A stretch of DNA of 64,000 bases from Daejeonella sp. (GCF_030695525.1 NZ_JAUYSS010000047.1:124001-188000), one strand, 5' to 3'. Counted from the first letter of the stretch, positions 1-9,858 are shown. Notes: generated by a model from the sequence alone, not told the origin. Program-made: numbers and translations.

Positions 1-258
1 TCTGCAATTTCAGGAATGGTAGCACTTGTTGTCGAACCTGAAGAACTTGAAAAGCGTTTACTGCTAAGAGGAAAAGATTCAGGCCGCCCGGATGATGCAA
101 ACCCGGAAGTTATCCGCAAGCGGATTGTAGAGTATAACTCCAAAACTGCACCTGTAGCAAATTACTATAAAGAACAGAATAAACTGACCAGTATTAACGG
201 GGTTGGTACTATTGATCAGATCTTTGATTCGATTTGTTCGGTGGTTGATACTTATTAA
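1..258 (+). CDS. adk: Adenylate kinase, C-terminal part (5' truncated by window edge)
   Basis: The reading frame is open from base 1, so this is the 3' end of a longer gene; the internal ATG at 16 is not its start. The product interconverts ATP+AMP and 2 ADP in the cytoplasm. The 85 visible residues carry the family's late signatures: the LLLRGKDSGRPDD segment with LID-closing arginine and aspartates, the KRI-x-YN-x-T-x-PV-x-x-YY stretch, and the closing GVG-x-I-x-x-IF helix. obgE follows 79 bases downstream on the same strand, a common order in Bacteroidota. Identity is clear; only length and start are unknown. Confidence 0.93.
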   Translation, partial: SAISGMVALVVEPEELEKRLLLRGKDSGRPDDANPEVIRKRIVEYNSKTAPVANYYKEQNKLTSINGVGTIDQIFDSICSVVDTY

Positions 259-337
259 TCGCTGTTATTCCAGTTAATACATCTTTCTGAGATCAATAAA
301 TTTTCTGCCCGGATTTTGTTCTCTGTAAATTAAAATT

Positions 338-1339
338 ATGTCTCAGAGCTCAAATTTTGTTGATTACGTAAAAATATGCTGTCGTTCAGGACATGGAGGA
401 GCAGGTTCATCCCATTTACACCGTGATATCCTTACCTCTAAAGGAGGCCCTGATGGTGGAGACGGCGGGCGCGGCGGGCATATCATACTTAAAGGAAGCA
501 GTCAGCTCTGGACATTACTGCACCTTAAATACAGAAAACATATTATCGCTGAAAATGGTTTCCCGGGTTCCAGCGGACAGAAATCAGGCCGTACAGGTAA
601 GGATGAGATTCTGGAAGTTCCATTGGGAACAATTGCAAGGGATGCCGAAACGGGTGAAATTCTGTTTGAAATCACTAAAGATGGAGAAACAAAGATTTTA
701 ACCCCAGGTGGCCGGGGCGGATTGGGAAACTGGCATTTTAAAACTTCCACGAAACAAACCCCACGTTTTTCTCAACCCGGTGAACCGGGCAAAGAAGAAT
801 GGATGGTACTCGAGTTGAAAATCCTTGCTGATGTAGGTTTGGTAGGTTTTCCAAACGCCGGTAAATCAACCTTGCTTTCTGTTGTTTCTGCTGCAAAACC
901 TGAAATTGCAGACTATGCTTTCACAACCCTTGTTCCAAATTTGGGTATCGTTTCTTACCGCGATAATCGCTCTTTTATCATGGCTGATATCCCTGGTATC
1001 ATTGAGGGTGCTTCTAAGGGAAAAGGACTTGGTATTCGTTTCCTCAGACATATTGAACGGAACTCTGTACTGTTATTTTTAGTCCCGGCAGATACCGCAA
1101 GAACCATAAAACAAGAATATGAAATCCTGCTCAATGAACTGGAAGATTATAATCCTGAACTGATGCATAAACCCCGTATCCTGGCCATAAGTAAATCGGA
1201 TCTACTTGATGAGGAACTCATGAACGAAATGAAAATGGATTTACCTGCTATTCCTTATGTTTTTATATCTTCAGTTGCTCAAAAAGGGCTGCTAGAGCTG
1301 AAAGATATGCTTTGGAAGGTGATCAATTCAGGAATATAA
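338..1339 (+). CDS. obgE: GTPase ObgE/CgtA
   Basis: Obg is a ribosome-associated GTPase acting in 50S assembly and the stringent/growth response. The 333-residue protein has the glycine-rich Obg fold at about residues 1-160 (repeated GG motifs at 36-47 and 124-130). The G domain follows: P-loop GFPNAGKST at 170-178, G3 DIPG at 217-220 and a G4 motif read as SKSD at 285-288 instead of NKxD. It ends just after the G domain, without the extra C-terminal OCT domain found in some Firmicutes, so the length is normal for this phylum. An ATG start is present; gap follows 52 bases later. Confidence 0.96.
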   Translation: MSQSSNFVDYVKICCRSGHGGAGSSHLHRDILTSKGGPDGGDGGRGGHIILKGSSQLWTLLHLKYRKHIIAENGFPGSSGQKSGRTGKDEILEVPLGTIARDAETGEILFEITKDGETKILTPGGRGGLGNWHFKTSTKQTPRFSQPGEPGKEEWMVLELKILADVGLVGFPNAGKSTLLSVVSAAKPEIADYAFTTLVPNLGIVSYRDNRSFIMADIPGIIEGASKGKGLGIRFLRHIERNSVLLFLVPADTARTIKQEYEILLNELEDYNPELMHKPRILAISKSDLLDEELMNEMKMDLPAIPYVFISSVAQKGLLELKDMLWKVINSGI

Positions 1340-1364
1340 TCAGGCTCTTTTTCATTCATTTGAA

Positions 1365-1372
1365 TAACTTTG
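1365..1372 (+). promoter_or_regulatory. Candidate -7 box (TAACTTTG) for gap
   Basis: The sequence TAACTTTG matches the Bacteroidota housekeeping -7 consensus TAnnTTTG and lies 19 bases before the gap ATG. I see no convincing TTG -33 element at the standard spacing, so this is a moderate call. Confidence 0.45.
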
Positions 1373-1391
1373 GACATTATCGTTTGTACAT

Positions 1392-2384
1392 ATGAATATT
1401 GCAATTAACGGATTTGGCCGAATCGGAAGGATTACCCTGAGAGCCCTGCTACAAAGGTCAGGACTCGAAATTATTGCGATTAATGACCTTTCTGATACAA
1501 AGACCCTTGCTCATCTGTTTAAATATGATTCTGTACACCGGGGGTTTGATGGGGAAGTATCTGCTGATATGGATCATTTGCTAATAAATGACCAAAAAAT
1601 TCAGGTTTTCGCTGAAAAAGACCCGTCGAAGCTTCCATGGAAGGATCTGGATATAGATCTTGTAATTGAATCTACCGGGAAATTTACAGATAGAGCAGGT
1701 GCAGGTTTGCATTTGCAGGCAGGAGCCAGGCAGGTTATTATTTCTGCTCCTTCGGCAGACAGGGAAATTGCTACGGTTGTATTGGGTGTGAACGATCATT
1801 TGGTTAATCTCCAGGCGTCAATTCTTTCCAATGCCTCTTGTACAACCAATAATGTTGCGCCTATGATTAAAGTTCTGGATGACCATTGGGGTATTGTGGA
1901 AGGTTATATTACCACCGTACATTCTATGACCGGAGACCAGAACCTCCATGATGCCCCTCATAAAGATCTGAGAAGGGCAAGGGCAGCTTCAGCATCCATT
2001 ATTCCAACCACGACAGGTGCGGCAAAAGCGATCACTACGATATTTCCTCATCTCGAAGGTAAATTGGGTGGTGCTGGGATTCGTGTTCCGGTCTTGAATG
2101 GCTCTCTGACAGATTTTACCTGTACCCTTAAACAGAAGGTGAGCACTAAGGAGATAAATGAGGCTTTTTTAACAGCCTCTCAAGGATATTTAAAAGGAAT
2201 TCTGGAATATACTTCAGATCCCATAGTATCGGTTGATATAGTGGATAATCCACATTCCTGTATTTTTGATTCTGAACTGAGCTCGGTAGTAGGTGAATTG
2301 GTCAAAGTTGTTGGCTGGTATGATAATGAGTCGGGTTATTCAAACCGCCTGGCTGATCTGGTAATAAAAATTGCAGCACTTTGA
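1392..2384 (+). CDS. gap: Type I glyceraldehyde-3-phosphate dehydrogenase
   Basis: This glycolytic enzyme oxidises and phosphorylates glyceraldehyde 3-phosphate with NAD. The 330-residue protein shows the Rossmann motif GFGRIGR at 7-13, Asp32 in the IND segment (favouring NAD over NADP), the active-site SNASCTTN with Cys150, and His177 in the TTVHSMT motif. The closing WYDNE-x-GYSNR signature is present. Length is normal. A GNAT gene and pgk follow on the same strand, giving a gap-GNAT-pgk glycolytic group. A TAACTTTG box lies just upstream. Confidence 0.97.
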   Translation: MNIAINGFGRIGRITLRALLQRSGLEIIAINDLSDTKTLAHLFKYDSVHRGFDGEVSADMDHLLINDQKIQVFAEKDPSKLPWKDLDIDLVIESTGKFTDRAGAGLHLQAGARQVIISAPSADREIATVVLGVNDHLVNLQASILSNASCTTNNVAPMIKVLDDHWGIVEGYITTVHSMTGDQNLHDAPHKDLRRARAASASIIPTTTGAAKAITTIFPHLEGKLGGAGIRVPVLNGSLTDFTCTLKQKVSTKEINEAFLTASQGYLKGILEYTSDPIVSVDIVDNPHSCIFDSELSSVVGELVKVVGWYDNESGYSNRLADLVIKIAAL

Positions 2385-2400
2385 AGTTGATCAACCTTAT

Positions 2401-2832
2401 ATGATCAGATTTATCAGTACAGAAGGTACTCTGGACATACGAAGCTCCGTTTTGAGAGAGGGAATGGTTCCTGAACTTTGCCGTTTTGATGGAGACGATG
2501 ACGAAGATACCTTTCATCTGGGCTATTATAAGGATGATGAATTGATTTGTATAGGAAGTTTTCATAAGCAAGCTAAAGAGGCCTATGAGGGTGTGGGATA
2601 TCAACTGAGGGGTATGGCCACACTTTTTGATTATCATAGAAAAGGAATCGGAAATCAATTGCTTAATTTTGCAATTGTTTACCTTAAGGGGAAAAAAGTG
2701 AATTACATCTGGTGTAATGCCAGAATAAATGCCTGCAGATTTTATCTGGGCATAGGATTTGAGATCATTTCTGATGAATTCGAAATAGAGGGTGTTGGAC
2801 CCCACAGGCTAATGTACCTCAAGATCCAGTAA
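2401..2832 (+). CDS. GNAT-family N-acetyltransferase
   Basis: This 143-residue protein has a compact GNAT fold. The acetyl-CoA-binding motif A is visible as RGMATLFDYHRKGIG (about residues 72-86), followed by the NAR-x-NACRFYLGIGF motif typical of the C-terminal half. The substrate is not predictable. I prefer the ATG at 2401 because the domain starts directly there (MIRFISTEG); an in-frame TTG at 2371 would overlap the end of gap by 14 bases. It is wedged between gap and pgk and is probably co-transcribed with them. Confidence 0.85.
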   Translation: MIRFISTEGTLDIRSSVLREGMVPELCRFDGDDDEDTFHLGYYKDDELICIGSFHKQAKEAYEGVGYQLRGMATLFDYHRKGIGNQLLNFAIVYLKGKKVNYIWCNARINACRFYLGIGFEIISDEFEIEGVGPHRLMYLKIQ

Positions 2833-2862
2833 TAGAAAAGCATAAGACTAATACCTAATCAT

Positions 2863-4065
2863 ATGAATACTGTAGATTTTTTAAATTTTTCCGGTAAGAA
2901 AGCACTCATCCGCGTCGACTTTAACGTCCCGCTTGATGATAAATTCAATATAACCGATGATAATCGTATGGTAGGGGCTGTTCCTACAATCGAAAAGATA
3001 TTAAACGATGGCGGTTCGGTCATATTGATGTCGCATCTTGGCAGACCTAAGGACGGGCCTTCTGAGAAATATTCTCTTAGGCATTTGGTCAGGCATCTTG
3101 CCATTTTATTGAACAGGGACATTCAGTTTGCTGATGATTGCATAGGTGAGAGTGCTGTTTCGAAGGCGAAAGAGTTGAAAGCAGGAGAGGTCTTATTGCT
3201 TGAAAACCTTCGTTTTTATAAAGAAGAAGAAAAAGGTGATGAAGCCTTTGCAAAAAAGCTGTCTGCACTAGCTGATGTATATGTAAATGATGCTTTTGGT
3301 ACAGCACATCGTGCGCATGCTTCTACGGCAGTCATTGCTAAATTCTTTCCGGCAGCTAAGTATTTCGGTTACCTGATGGCCGGAGAATTGGCTAATGCAG
3401 AGAAAATATTGAATCATGCTGAAAGGCCGTTTACTGCAATTATGGGCGGTGCAAAAGTATCTGATAAGATTCTTTTGATTGAACAACTACTGGAAAAAGT
3501 TGATAATCTACTCATTGGGGGTGGAATGGCATATACTTTTGCAAAGGCTCAGGGTGGAGAGATAGGTAATTCATTGGTTGAAGATGATAAATTAGACCTT
3601 GCTGCTGAATTACTGAATAAGGCGAAAGCTAAAAATGTCAATTTGCTTCTTCCGCTTGATTCGGTGGTGGCAGATGCTTTTGCTGCAGATGCCAATACTG
3701 CAATTGCTCAAAATAATGCAATTCCGGAAGGCTGGATGGGACTTGATATAGGTCCTGAGTCGGTTAAAAGTTTCAGTGAAGTTGTAAAGAGTTCCAAAAC
3801 TATCTTATGGAATGGCCCGATGGGGGTTTTTGAGATGGAGAAGTTTGAAACCGGAACCAAATCAGTTGCCGAGGCGGTAGTAGAGGCTACAAAAAAAGGC
3901 GCATTTTCATTGATAGGTGGAGGTGACTCTGCCGCTGCGGTTACAAAATTTGGTTTTGAGGATGAAGTCAGCTATGTATCTACTGGTGGAGGCGCTTTAC
4001 TGGAATACATGGAAGGCAAGGAATTGCCGGGGGTGAAGGCGATATCCGGGTCAAGCCCGGAATGA
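2863..4065 (+). CDS. pgk: Phosphoglycerate kinase
   Basis: Phosphoglycerate kinase transfers phosphate from 1,3-bisphosphoglycerate to ADP. The 400 residues contain DFNVPLD near the N-terminus, the SHLGRP substrate loop, [11 protein letters not shown], the nucleotide-binding [15 protein letters not shown] and the final GGGDSAAAV. The family core ends near KELPGVKAI; the last residues, SGSSPE, and the stop codon are encoded by a repeat element (4045-4066), so the original C-terminus was probably replaced by the repeat. The neighbour on the minus strand converges and ends in the inverted copy of the same repeat. Confidence 0.97.
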   Translation: MNTVDFLNFSGKKALIRVDFNVPLDDKFNITDDNRMVGAVPTIEKILNDGGSVILMSHLGRPKDGPSEKYSLRHLVRHLAILLNRDIQFADDCIGESAVSKAKELKAGEVLLLENLRFYKEEEKGDEAFAKKLSALADVYVNDAFGTAHRAHASTAVIAKFFPAAKYFGYLMAGELANAEKILNHAERPFTAIMGGAKVSDKILLIEQLLEKVDNLLIGGGMAYTFAKAQGGEIGNSLVEDDKLDLAAELLNKAKAKNVNLLLPLDSVVADAFAADANTAIAQNNAIPEGWMGLDIGPESVKSFSEVVKSSKTILWNGPMGVFEMEKFETGTKSVAEAVVEATKKGAFSLIGGGDSAAAVTKFGFEDEVSYVSTGGGALLEYMEGKELPGVKAISGSSPE

Positions 4066-4153
4066 CAAAGGGTCAGACCAGTAATGACAAATAAATCAGC
4101 CACTTAGCTATTATTATTTGCAAAACCCCTGTCATTCCGGCCCTGAGCCGGAA
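4045..4153. repeat. Pair of inverted GGAATGAC palindromic repeats closing two convergent genes
   Basis: Left copy 4045-4066 has the form TCCGG-GTCAAG-CCCGG-AATGAC. Right copy 4131-4152 is the same element inverted (GTCATT-CCGGC-CCTGA-GCCGG-A). Each holds its own 5-bp CCGGN/NCCGG hairpin and the two copies can also pair with each other across about 64 bases. The stop codon and last five residues of both pgk (GSSPE) and the convergent minus-strand gene (GSGPE) are read from these copies. They resemble the short REP/BIME-like elements that act as bidirectional terminators or mRNA stabilisers; function here is inferred. Confidence 0.75.
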
Positions 4154-4605
4154 CGAGAACAGTCTGGCTCAATAGTATAGGCAGCAGTCGCTATTTTCCA
4201 GCCTTCATCCGTTTTAAGCATTGTAAACAGATCTACTCCGCAATGCGAGAATTTACCGCTGATGTCCAGAGTATATGGTACCCAGGCCATCGCAATCCGA
4301 TAATGGATTTTTACTTCTGAAGAAAGCATTCTTTCCTGTATAATTCTTGCCGGATTTATCAGTGTTTTCATGAAATCACTAAATGGGCGCATGGAATATT
4401 TTGCTGCATTTTCTTTTTCTGAGATCGCCCAGACTTGTCCATTCGACAGTAAAATAGATTTAAACAAAACTGTATCCTGCTTTTCGAGCGCATCAAAAAA
4501 CTGTTGTATTTTAAACAAAATTTCTTTTTTTCCAATGTTTTGCTGCTCCTGGGCAAAAGAATTAATGTTGGTTAAGAGCAGGATCAAAAGGAATATTATT
4601 TTCAT
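4132..4605 (-). CDS. Secreted SnoaL/NTF2-like protein of unknown function
   Basis: The 157-residue protein starts with a signal peptide (MKIIFLLILLLTNINSFA, then QEQQ). The rest has the helix-then-curved-sheet pattern of the SnoaL/NTF2-like superfamily: an early helix with FFDALEKQDTVLFKSIL, a middle FMKTL-x-x-P segment, and strands ending in TDEGWKIATAAYTIEPDC. This family includes lumazine-binding-like proteins, but no catalytic residues identify a reaction. The last five residues and the stop lie in a repeat shared with pgk, so the true C-terminus may be altered. Confidence 0.7.
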   Translation of the reverse strand: MKIIFLLILLLTNINSFAQEQQNIGKKEILFKIQQFFDALEKQDTVLFKSILLSNGQVWAISEKENAAKYSMRPFSDFMKTLINPARIIQERMLSSEVKIHYRIAMAWVPYTLDISGKFSHCGVDLFTMLKTDEGWKIATAAYTIEPDCSRSGSGPE

Positions 4606-4820
4606 GATTGATTTTTAAATTTTCAGCAAGTCAAATCCGACCATTATTTTAATCCGGAATCCCCATTTTGAAACAAAATTTATAAGCACAACATAAAACC
4701 ACTATTATGGCCATATTATATTATACAGGTGATTTAGGCAAAGTTAGTGTTCATTTTAGGTTTGTGATTAAAATAATAATAATGGATTAAAAAAGCAATG
4801 GCTCAATTTTTGATCCATTA

Positions 4821-5672
4821 ATGTCAAGTTATGATACTAACCTGTTTAAAGAAAAATTTATGGAAAAATTAGCTAAAGGATATAATTTAATTTCCAGAAT
4901 AAATAACTTCAATTTATCCTATGATGATCTTGGAGAAGGAAGTGTTCCACTTATTTTCTTACATGGTTTTCCCTTCAGTAAACAAATGTGGAAGGAACAG
5001 CTTGAATTTTTAAAGTCTTCACATCGTGTGATTGCCTGTGACCTCAGAGGGTTCGGAAATTCCATAGACGAGGAATCAGTTCTTAGCATTGATTTGTTTG
5101 GAGATGATTTAATTCAGTTTATGGATTATTTAAATATTGATAAAGCAATTGTTTGCGGATTATCAATGGGTGGTTATATTGCATTAAATGCCTATAAAAG
5201 ATACTCTGATCGTTTTGAGGCCTTGATTTTATGTGATACACAATGTATTGCAGACACTCCGGAAGGAAAGGCAAAGCGCTATAAACTGATCGATGAAATA
5301 GCTTTGAAAGGAACTGAAGACTTCTCTAAAGGATTTGTAAATAATGTTTTCTTTAAAGATTCATTAACTGAGAAAAAGGAAATTGTTGAAGAATTGCGAA
5401 ATGTTATTTCCTCCAATTCTATGCATATAATCTCGATGGGCTTAAGAGCATTAGCTGAGCGTTCAGAATCATGTACTATACTGAGTCAGGTGAATATTCC
5501 AACATTGATTATTTGCGGCAGGGAGGATCAGGTTACCCCGCTTGCACAATCAGAATTTATGAATAAGAATATAGAGGGGTCAATACTTCGCATTATTAAT
5601 CATGCCGGCCATGTCTCCAATCTTGAACAAGCTCATGAGTTCAACAAACATCTTCATGAATTTTTAAAATAA
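4821..5672 (+). CDS. Alpha/beta-fold hydrolase
   Basis: The 283-residue protein has a full alpha/beta hydrolase layout: oxyanion-hole region FLHGFPFSKQMW (47-57), RGFGNS after strand 4, the nucleophile elbow GLSMGG with Ser115, Asp236 in CGREDQVTP and His264 in NHAGH. It has no signal peptide, so it is probably cytoplasmic. The substrate is unknown; related proteins are annotated as esterases or peroxidases. The start could also be the ATG at 4860, which gives 270 residues and removes a poorly conserved N-terminus. It stands alone between convergent and co-directional neighbours. Confidence 0.85.
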   Translation: MSSYDTNLFKEKFMEKLAKGYNLISRINNFNLSYDDLGEGSVPLIFLHGFPFSKQMWKEQLEFLKSSHRVIACDLRGFGNSIDEESVLSIDLFGDDLIQFMDYLNIDKAIVCGLSMGGYIALNAYKRYSDRFEALILCDTQCIADTPEGKAKRYKLIDEIALKGTEDFSKGFVNNVFFKDSLTEKKEIVEELRNVISSNSMHIISMGLRALAERSESCTILSQVNIPTLIICGREDQVTPLAQSEFMNKNIEGSILRIINHAGHVSNLEQAHEFNKHLHEFLK

Positions 5673-5852
5673 ATGTTGCATGAATTCAGAATAGTGTGTG
5701 AAGAATCCGCATTCATCAGATATTGAATACCCCACCCTTTTACTCATAGATAGCAGATTTTTGCTGCCGTATTTTTGATTTCCCTCCATTTTGATGTAAT
5801 TTCAGCCCTGATTCAGTTTTTACGCTGTACACTAAATTTAGAATGAACAAAT

Positions 5853-8405
5853 ATGAGTAATACCCTGGCAGAATTTAAGAATCTTGTTGGAACCAAGTTT
5901 GAGATGTATAACAGTTTGTTTACTTCTCTTCCCTTTCATAAGGTTGAAAAAACAGGGATTTTACTTTCTTTATTTTTGCTGCATTGTGAAGAGGGTTTTC
6001 GCAATAATCAAAGTCCGGCTGAAATTATTGATTCCTTTTTTCGGCAGTATACTAACTATGTCAGCAGTAAAGAGCAAATAGATCTTTTATTCAGGTTTAT
6101 ACAATATTCTGAAAGACAAGTTGTGTTATTTGATGCATTGGAAGATGCCGCATTTGGTTCAACCCACGATATGGATGGATCAGGAACCCTGAAGCAGCTC
6201 CAAACCGAAGTCATTCAAACCAACTCTCAGCAGCAGCTGGCAGAAAAGCTGAAAGACTTTTCTGTTCGATTGGTACTTACTGCCCATCCCAATCAGTTTT
6301 ATCCGAGTGCAGTTTTGGGCATTATTCATGATCTTGGAAAAGCACTACAAAAGGATGATACGGTTTTAGTGAATACCTATCTGCAGCAATTGGGAAAAAC
6401 GCCATTCTTTAAAAAGGAAAAACCAAGTCCCTATGATGAAGCAGTTAATCTGATCTGGTTTTTGGAGAATGTTTTTTATCATTCGGCAGGACATATTCTG
6501 TCCTTTTTGAATAGCGAATTTCCAGACGCGGTGACAGAAGAAAATCAATTGATCAGGATGGGATTCTGGCCGGGTGGTGATCGGGATGGAAACCCATTTG
6601 TAAAAGCCGACACTACCTTAAAAGTCGCTGAAGCACTGAGGCAAAGTATCATTAAATGTTATTACATGGAGGTGCGTTTGCTTAAAGGCCGATTGACATT
6701 CCAGGGTGTTGATACTTTATTGGCCTCACTGGAAGACCGGCTCTACAAAAACCTGTTTATTCCCGGATATAAAGCCTACCTGTCAAAGGATGAAATAAAA
6801 GCTACTTTGATAGAAATCAGGGATATACTTATAGCAAAGCACAATAGCTTATTCCTTAGCAAAGTGAATAATTTACTCGATAAGGTTAACTTATTCGGTT
6901 TGTTCTTTGCTTCGCTGGATGTGAGACAGGATAGCTCAGTTCACAGAGATTTGGTAGCTATAATTGCCGAAAAAACTAAGGTCCTGCCCAAAAATTATAA
7001 AAATCTTTCTGAAGAGTCAAAGATTCAGCTTTTGCAAGCTATTGACTCTTTGGTGGTTGATACGGATCTCGATAAAGAAACCTTTGATACTTTACTTTCT
7101 ATCAGAACCATTCAACGCTTCAACGGACCGGAAGGTTGTCACCGCTATATTATTAGCCATACAACCAGTGCACTTGATGTTATGGAAGTGTATGCTTTAT
7201 GTTTGATGGCCGGATGGAAAAAAGCGGAATTAAATATTGATTTTGTTCCATTATTTGAAACCATTGGTGACCTCAGGAGTGCGGCTAAAGTGATGTCTAT
7301 CTTATACCAGAATGATAGCTATCTGAATCATTTGAAGCGCAGAAATAATGCTCAGACAATCATGCTTGGATTCTCAGACGGAACAAAGGATGGTGGATAT
7401 TTGATGGCTAACTGGAGCATCTATAAAGCCAAAGAAGAACTAACCCGGATTTCAAAAGAACATGGAATAGAAGTGGTGTTTTTTGACGGAAGGGGAGGCC
7501 CGCCGGCAAGGGGCGGAGGTAAAACTCATCAGTTTTATGCTTCTATGGGTAAAAATATTGCCAATAAGGAGATACAATTGACCATTCAGGGTCAAACAAT
7601 CAGTTCTAATTTTGGCACCAGAGCTTCGGCAAGATTCAATATGGAGCAATTAATGCATTCAGGAATCAGTAATGCCCTGTTTTCATTGAGAAGTTCCACA
7701 ATGAGCAGCTCTGAAGAAGAATTGATTCAGGAATTAGCTGAAGAAAGTTATCAGGCATTTAGCCTTCTGAAAAACAATCCTGATTTCCTTGAATACCTGA
7801 ATTTTGCAAGTCCGCTGCGCTATTATGCAGAAGCCAACATAGGAAGCAGACCGTCCAAGCGTAAAGCAGGCAAGTTAAATCTGAATGATCTAAGAGCTGT
7901 GCCTTATGTAGGGGCATGGAGCCAGTTAAAGCAAAATATACCGGGGTATTTTGGGGTAGGAATTGCTTTTGAGAAACTTGATTCGGAGGGTAAGTGGGGA
8001 GATATTATGAATCTATACAAGCAATCACTGTATTTCAGAACGCTTATGGGTAATTGTGAAATGGCAATGAGTAAATGCTTTTTCCCTCTCACTTCCTATT
8101 TGTCTAAACATCCGAAATACGGGGTTCTGTGGAATTTGTTTTATGAGGAGTTTGAACGTACTAAAAAGTACATCTTCCTGTTGACGGGTAAATCCGAGTT
8201 AATGGCCGACAGGGAAACTGACCAGCTTTCAATCAGAATGAGGCAGCGCATTGAATTGCCGCTAATTACCATTCAGCAATATGCTTTAACCATGATCAGG
8301 GAAAAGGGTAATAAAGCTTCAGATTCGCCCGAGGTAAAAGTATTTGAGAAACTGGTGATGCGCTGTTCTTTCGGGATTATTAATGCAGAAAGGAATTCTG
8401 CCTGA
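5853..8405 (+). CDS. ppc: Phosphoenolpyruvate carboxylase
   Basis: This anaplerotic enzyme carboxylates PEP to oxaloacetate. In the 850-residue protein I see the catalytic His145 in VLTAHPNQ, GFWPGGDRDGNPF (238-249) for PEP/metal binding, LRSAAKVM, and the mobile loop FDGRGGPPARGGG near residues 545-558. The C-terminus reads ERNSA rather than the near-invariant QNTG/RNTG that reaches the active site in characterised enzymes. This may be a lineage feature. The length fits the shorter Bacteroidota forms. The gene ends directly against the convergent DUF4256 gene, with no intergenic base. Confidence 0.95.
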   Translation: MSNTLAEFKNLVGTKFEMYNSLFTSLPFHKVEKTGILLSLFLLHCEEGFRNNQSPAEIIDSFFRQYTNYVSSKEQIDLLFRFIQYSERQVVLFDALEDAAFGSTHDMDGSGTLKQLQTEVIQTNSQQQLAEKLKDFSVRLVLTAHPNQFYPSAVLGIIHDLGKALQKDDTVLVNTYLQQLGKTPFFKKEKPSPYDEAVNLIWFLENVFYHSAGHILSFLNSEFPDAVTEENQLIRMGFWPGGDRDGNPFVKADTTLKVAEALRQSIIKCYYMEVRLLKGRLTFQGVDTLLASLEDRLYKNLFIPGYKAYLSKDEIKATLIEIRDILIAKHNSLFLSKVNNLLDKVNLFGLFFASLDVRQDSSVHRDLVAIIAEKTKVLPKNYKNLSEESKIQLLQAIDSLVVDTDLDKETFDTLLSIRTIQRFNGPEGCHRYIISHTTSALDVMEVYALCLMAGWKKAELNIDFVPLFETIGDLRSAAKVMSILYQNDSYLNHLKRRNNAQTIMLGFSDGTKDGGYLMANWSIYKAKEELTRISKEHGIEVVFFDGRGGPPARGGGKTHQFYASMGKNIANKEIQLTIQGQTISSNFGTRASARFNMEQLMHSGISNALFSLRSSTMSSSEEELIQELAEESYQAFSLLKNNPDFLEYLNFASPLRYYAEANIGSRPSKRKAGKLNLNDLRAVPYVGAWSQLKQNIPGYFGVGIAFEKLDSEGKWGDIMNLYKQSLYFRTLMGNCEMAMSKCFFPLTSYLSKHPKYGVLWNLFYEEFERTKKYIFLLTGKSELMADRETDQLSIRMRQRIELPLITIQQYALTMIREKGNKASDSPEVKVFEKLVMRCSFGIINAERNSA

Positions 8406-8975
8406 TTAAATCTTTAGAGAACCACGGAATCCCCTTGCACCATAATAAGATTCAGCTCCGTTATGATAAAAGAACACAGTGCCGTATCGAAAATCCCCGA
8501 AGAGGGCACCGCCCAATTCCCTTATCTTTGCTGGTGTTTTTATCCAGCTTGATGTTTTTGTGTCAAACCTTCCAAGTTTCTGTAGCTCACGGTATTCCTC
8601 TTCCGATAAAATCAGAATGCCCATATCCTTGGCCATGCCAATCGCGCTATTTTTGGGTTTATGTTCTTTCCTTGATTCCAGCGCATCTTCGTCATAACAG
8701 ATACTCCGGCGGTCTTTCGGACTTTCAGCTGAGCAATCAAAAAAAATATATTCTCTTGTCTTTTGATCCTGCCCAATAACATCCGGTTCACCGCCCGTTC
8801 TTTCCATTTCATTGAGCGACCATAATTTGGGGGCATTATTATTTGAATTTAGTTTTGCATGAACATCAGCCCATTCGATGCCTTTGTGCCGGTTCATGTT
8901 TTTTTCAAACCGGGATTTTAATACTAAGATCAGTTCATTGGTTTCTTCCTGCGATAAGTAACTGTTATTTCTCAT
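8406..8975 (-). CDS. DUF4256 domain protein
   Basis: The 189-residue protein matches the DUF4256 pattern over its whole length: an N-terminal helix (ELILVLKSRFEKNMNRHKGIEW), the MERTGGEPDVIG block, an EYIFFDCSAESPKDRRS-like core, and a C-terminal GALFGDFRYGTVFFYHNGAESYYGARGFRG. The family is widespread but its biochemical role is unknown. There is no signal peptide or membrane segment. Its stop codon abuts the end of ppc on the opposite strand. Confidence 0.82.
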   Translation of the reverse strand: MRNNSYLSQEETNELILVLKSRFEKNMNRHKGIEWADVHAKLNSNNNAPKLWSLNEMERTGGEPDVIGQDQKTREYIFFDCSAESPKDRRSICYDEDALESRKEHKPKNSAIGMAKDMGILILSEEEYRELQKLGRFDTKTSSWIKTPAKIRELGGALFGDFRYGTVFFYHNGAESYYGARGFRGSLKI

Positions 8976-9121
8976 TAAAATATGCTTTATTTACTTATAA
9001 TTCCCTGTAATAACTATCAGGTCTTTTCAGTAAGAACCTCATCAGACCTGATTTAAAACACGGATAATCCTTCTCTTGGGTATTTTACAATACTATTTTA
9101 TCCTATTGACAATATAATTAA

Positions 9122-9805
9122 TTATGTTTTACTCCCAAAATTTAACAACTGTCTGATTGCTGCCAGGTGAGAAAACAAAACTATAGGTACCACACAGCAT
9201 GGTAACCAGATAAAAGGAAAATATAAAACTGCAATATTTGGCTGTTCAAAGGCAAATTGTTGAAAGGGGAATGGGGCAGACAGAATTGCATTTGTTACAA
9301 TATTTACCAGAAGCCCAAGGCAGACCAGATTCCAGATTAATATAACTTTCCGGTTTATTTGCTTTCTTTTAAATGCGAGGTAGAAAATAAGAGGAGCTGT
9401 GATTCCTGACATAATATCGAAATTTCTTCCTTCAAAGGTCATCAGTTCAGGAATTGTTTTATAAGTGAACAGGAAGAAGAGAACAATTTCTACCGGGATC
9501 CGAATGGTATGTAATATTGTGAGGGTCTTTAGGTCTAAACTATCAATAAATTTTCTGCCTTTTGGAGTTGTAAAAAGCCCGGTGATGCAAAGAAATGGGG
9601 GTAAAATTAATAGTAGAAATCTCGGCGGCATAGCAGTTGTCACAGTATAAAAACCTGTACTTGCAATGAAGGCCTGAGCTGCCAGCCAGATCAGAATAAT
9701 CAACAGGAATAGTTTTGAATTGCTGGCAGCTTTATAAAATAGCCAGGTAGTAAGAATTGTTGTCAGTCCAAAAAGTATGCTGATATAGGCCGGTAAATTA
9801 TCCAT
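9122..9805 (-). CDS. Hypothetical multi-pass membrane protein
   Basis: The 227-residue product has about six to seven hydrophobic helices (for example near residues 4-22, 30-48, 62-80, 98-116, 132-146, 154-176 and 190-212) joined by short loops and ends in a charged tail. I do not recognise a functional motif. Similar small uncharacterised membrane proteins are common in Bacteroidota. It precedes the YdeI/DUF1905-type gene in coordinate order on the same strand with 53 bases between, so they could be co-transcribed. Confidence 0.65.
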   Translation of the reverse strand: MDNLPAYISILFGLTTILTTWLFYKAASNSKLFLLIILIWLAAQAFIASTGFYTVTTAMPPRFLLLILPPFLCITGLFTTPKGRKFIDSLDLKTLTILHTIRIPVEIVLFFLFTYKTIPELMTFEGRNFDIMSGITAPLIFYLAFKRKQINRKVILIWNLVCLGLLVNIVTNAILSAPFPFQQFAFEQPNIAVLYFPFIWLPCCVVPIVLFSHLAAIRQLLNFGSKT

Positions 9806-9858
9806 GGTTTAATAGCTTATTCAGATATGAATATAAGGTTCTGAGGGTTAAAAAGGGT

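Noticed and set aside
2371-2400. TTG start for the GNAT gene overlapping gap
   Set aside because: The conserved domain begins at the ATG at 2401, and the extra ten residues look like translated gap sequence.
8435-8836. Open frames of 70-115 codons inside the DUF4256 gene region, both strands
   Set aside because: They are shadows of the DUF4256 coding sequence and have no family features.
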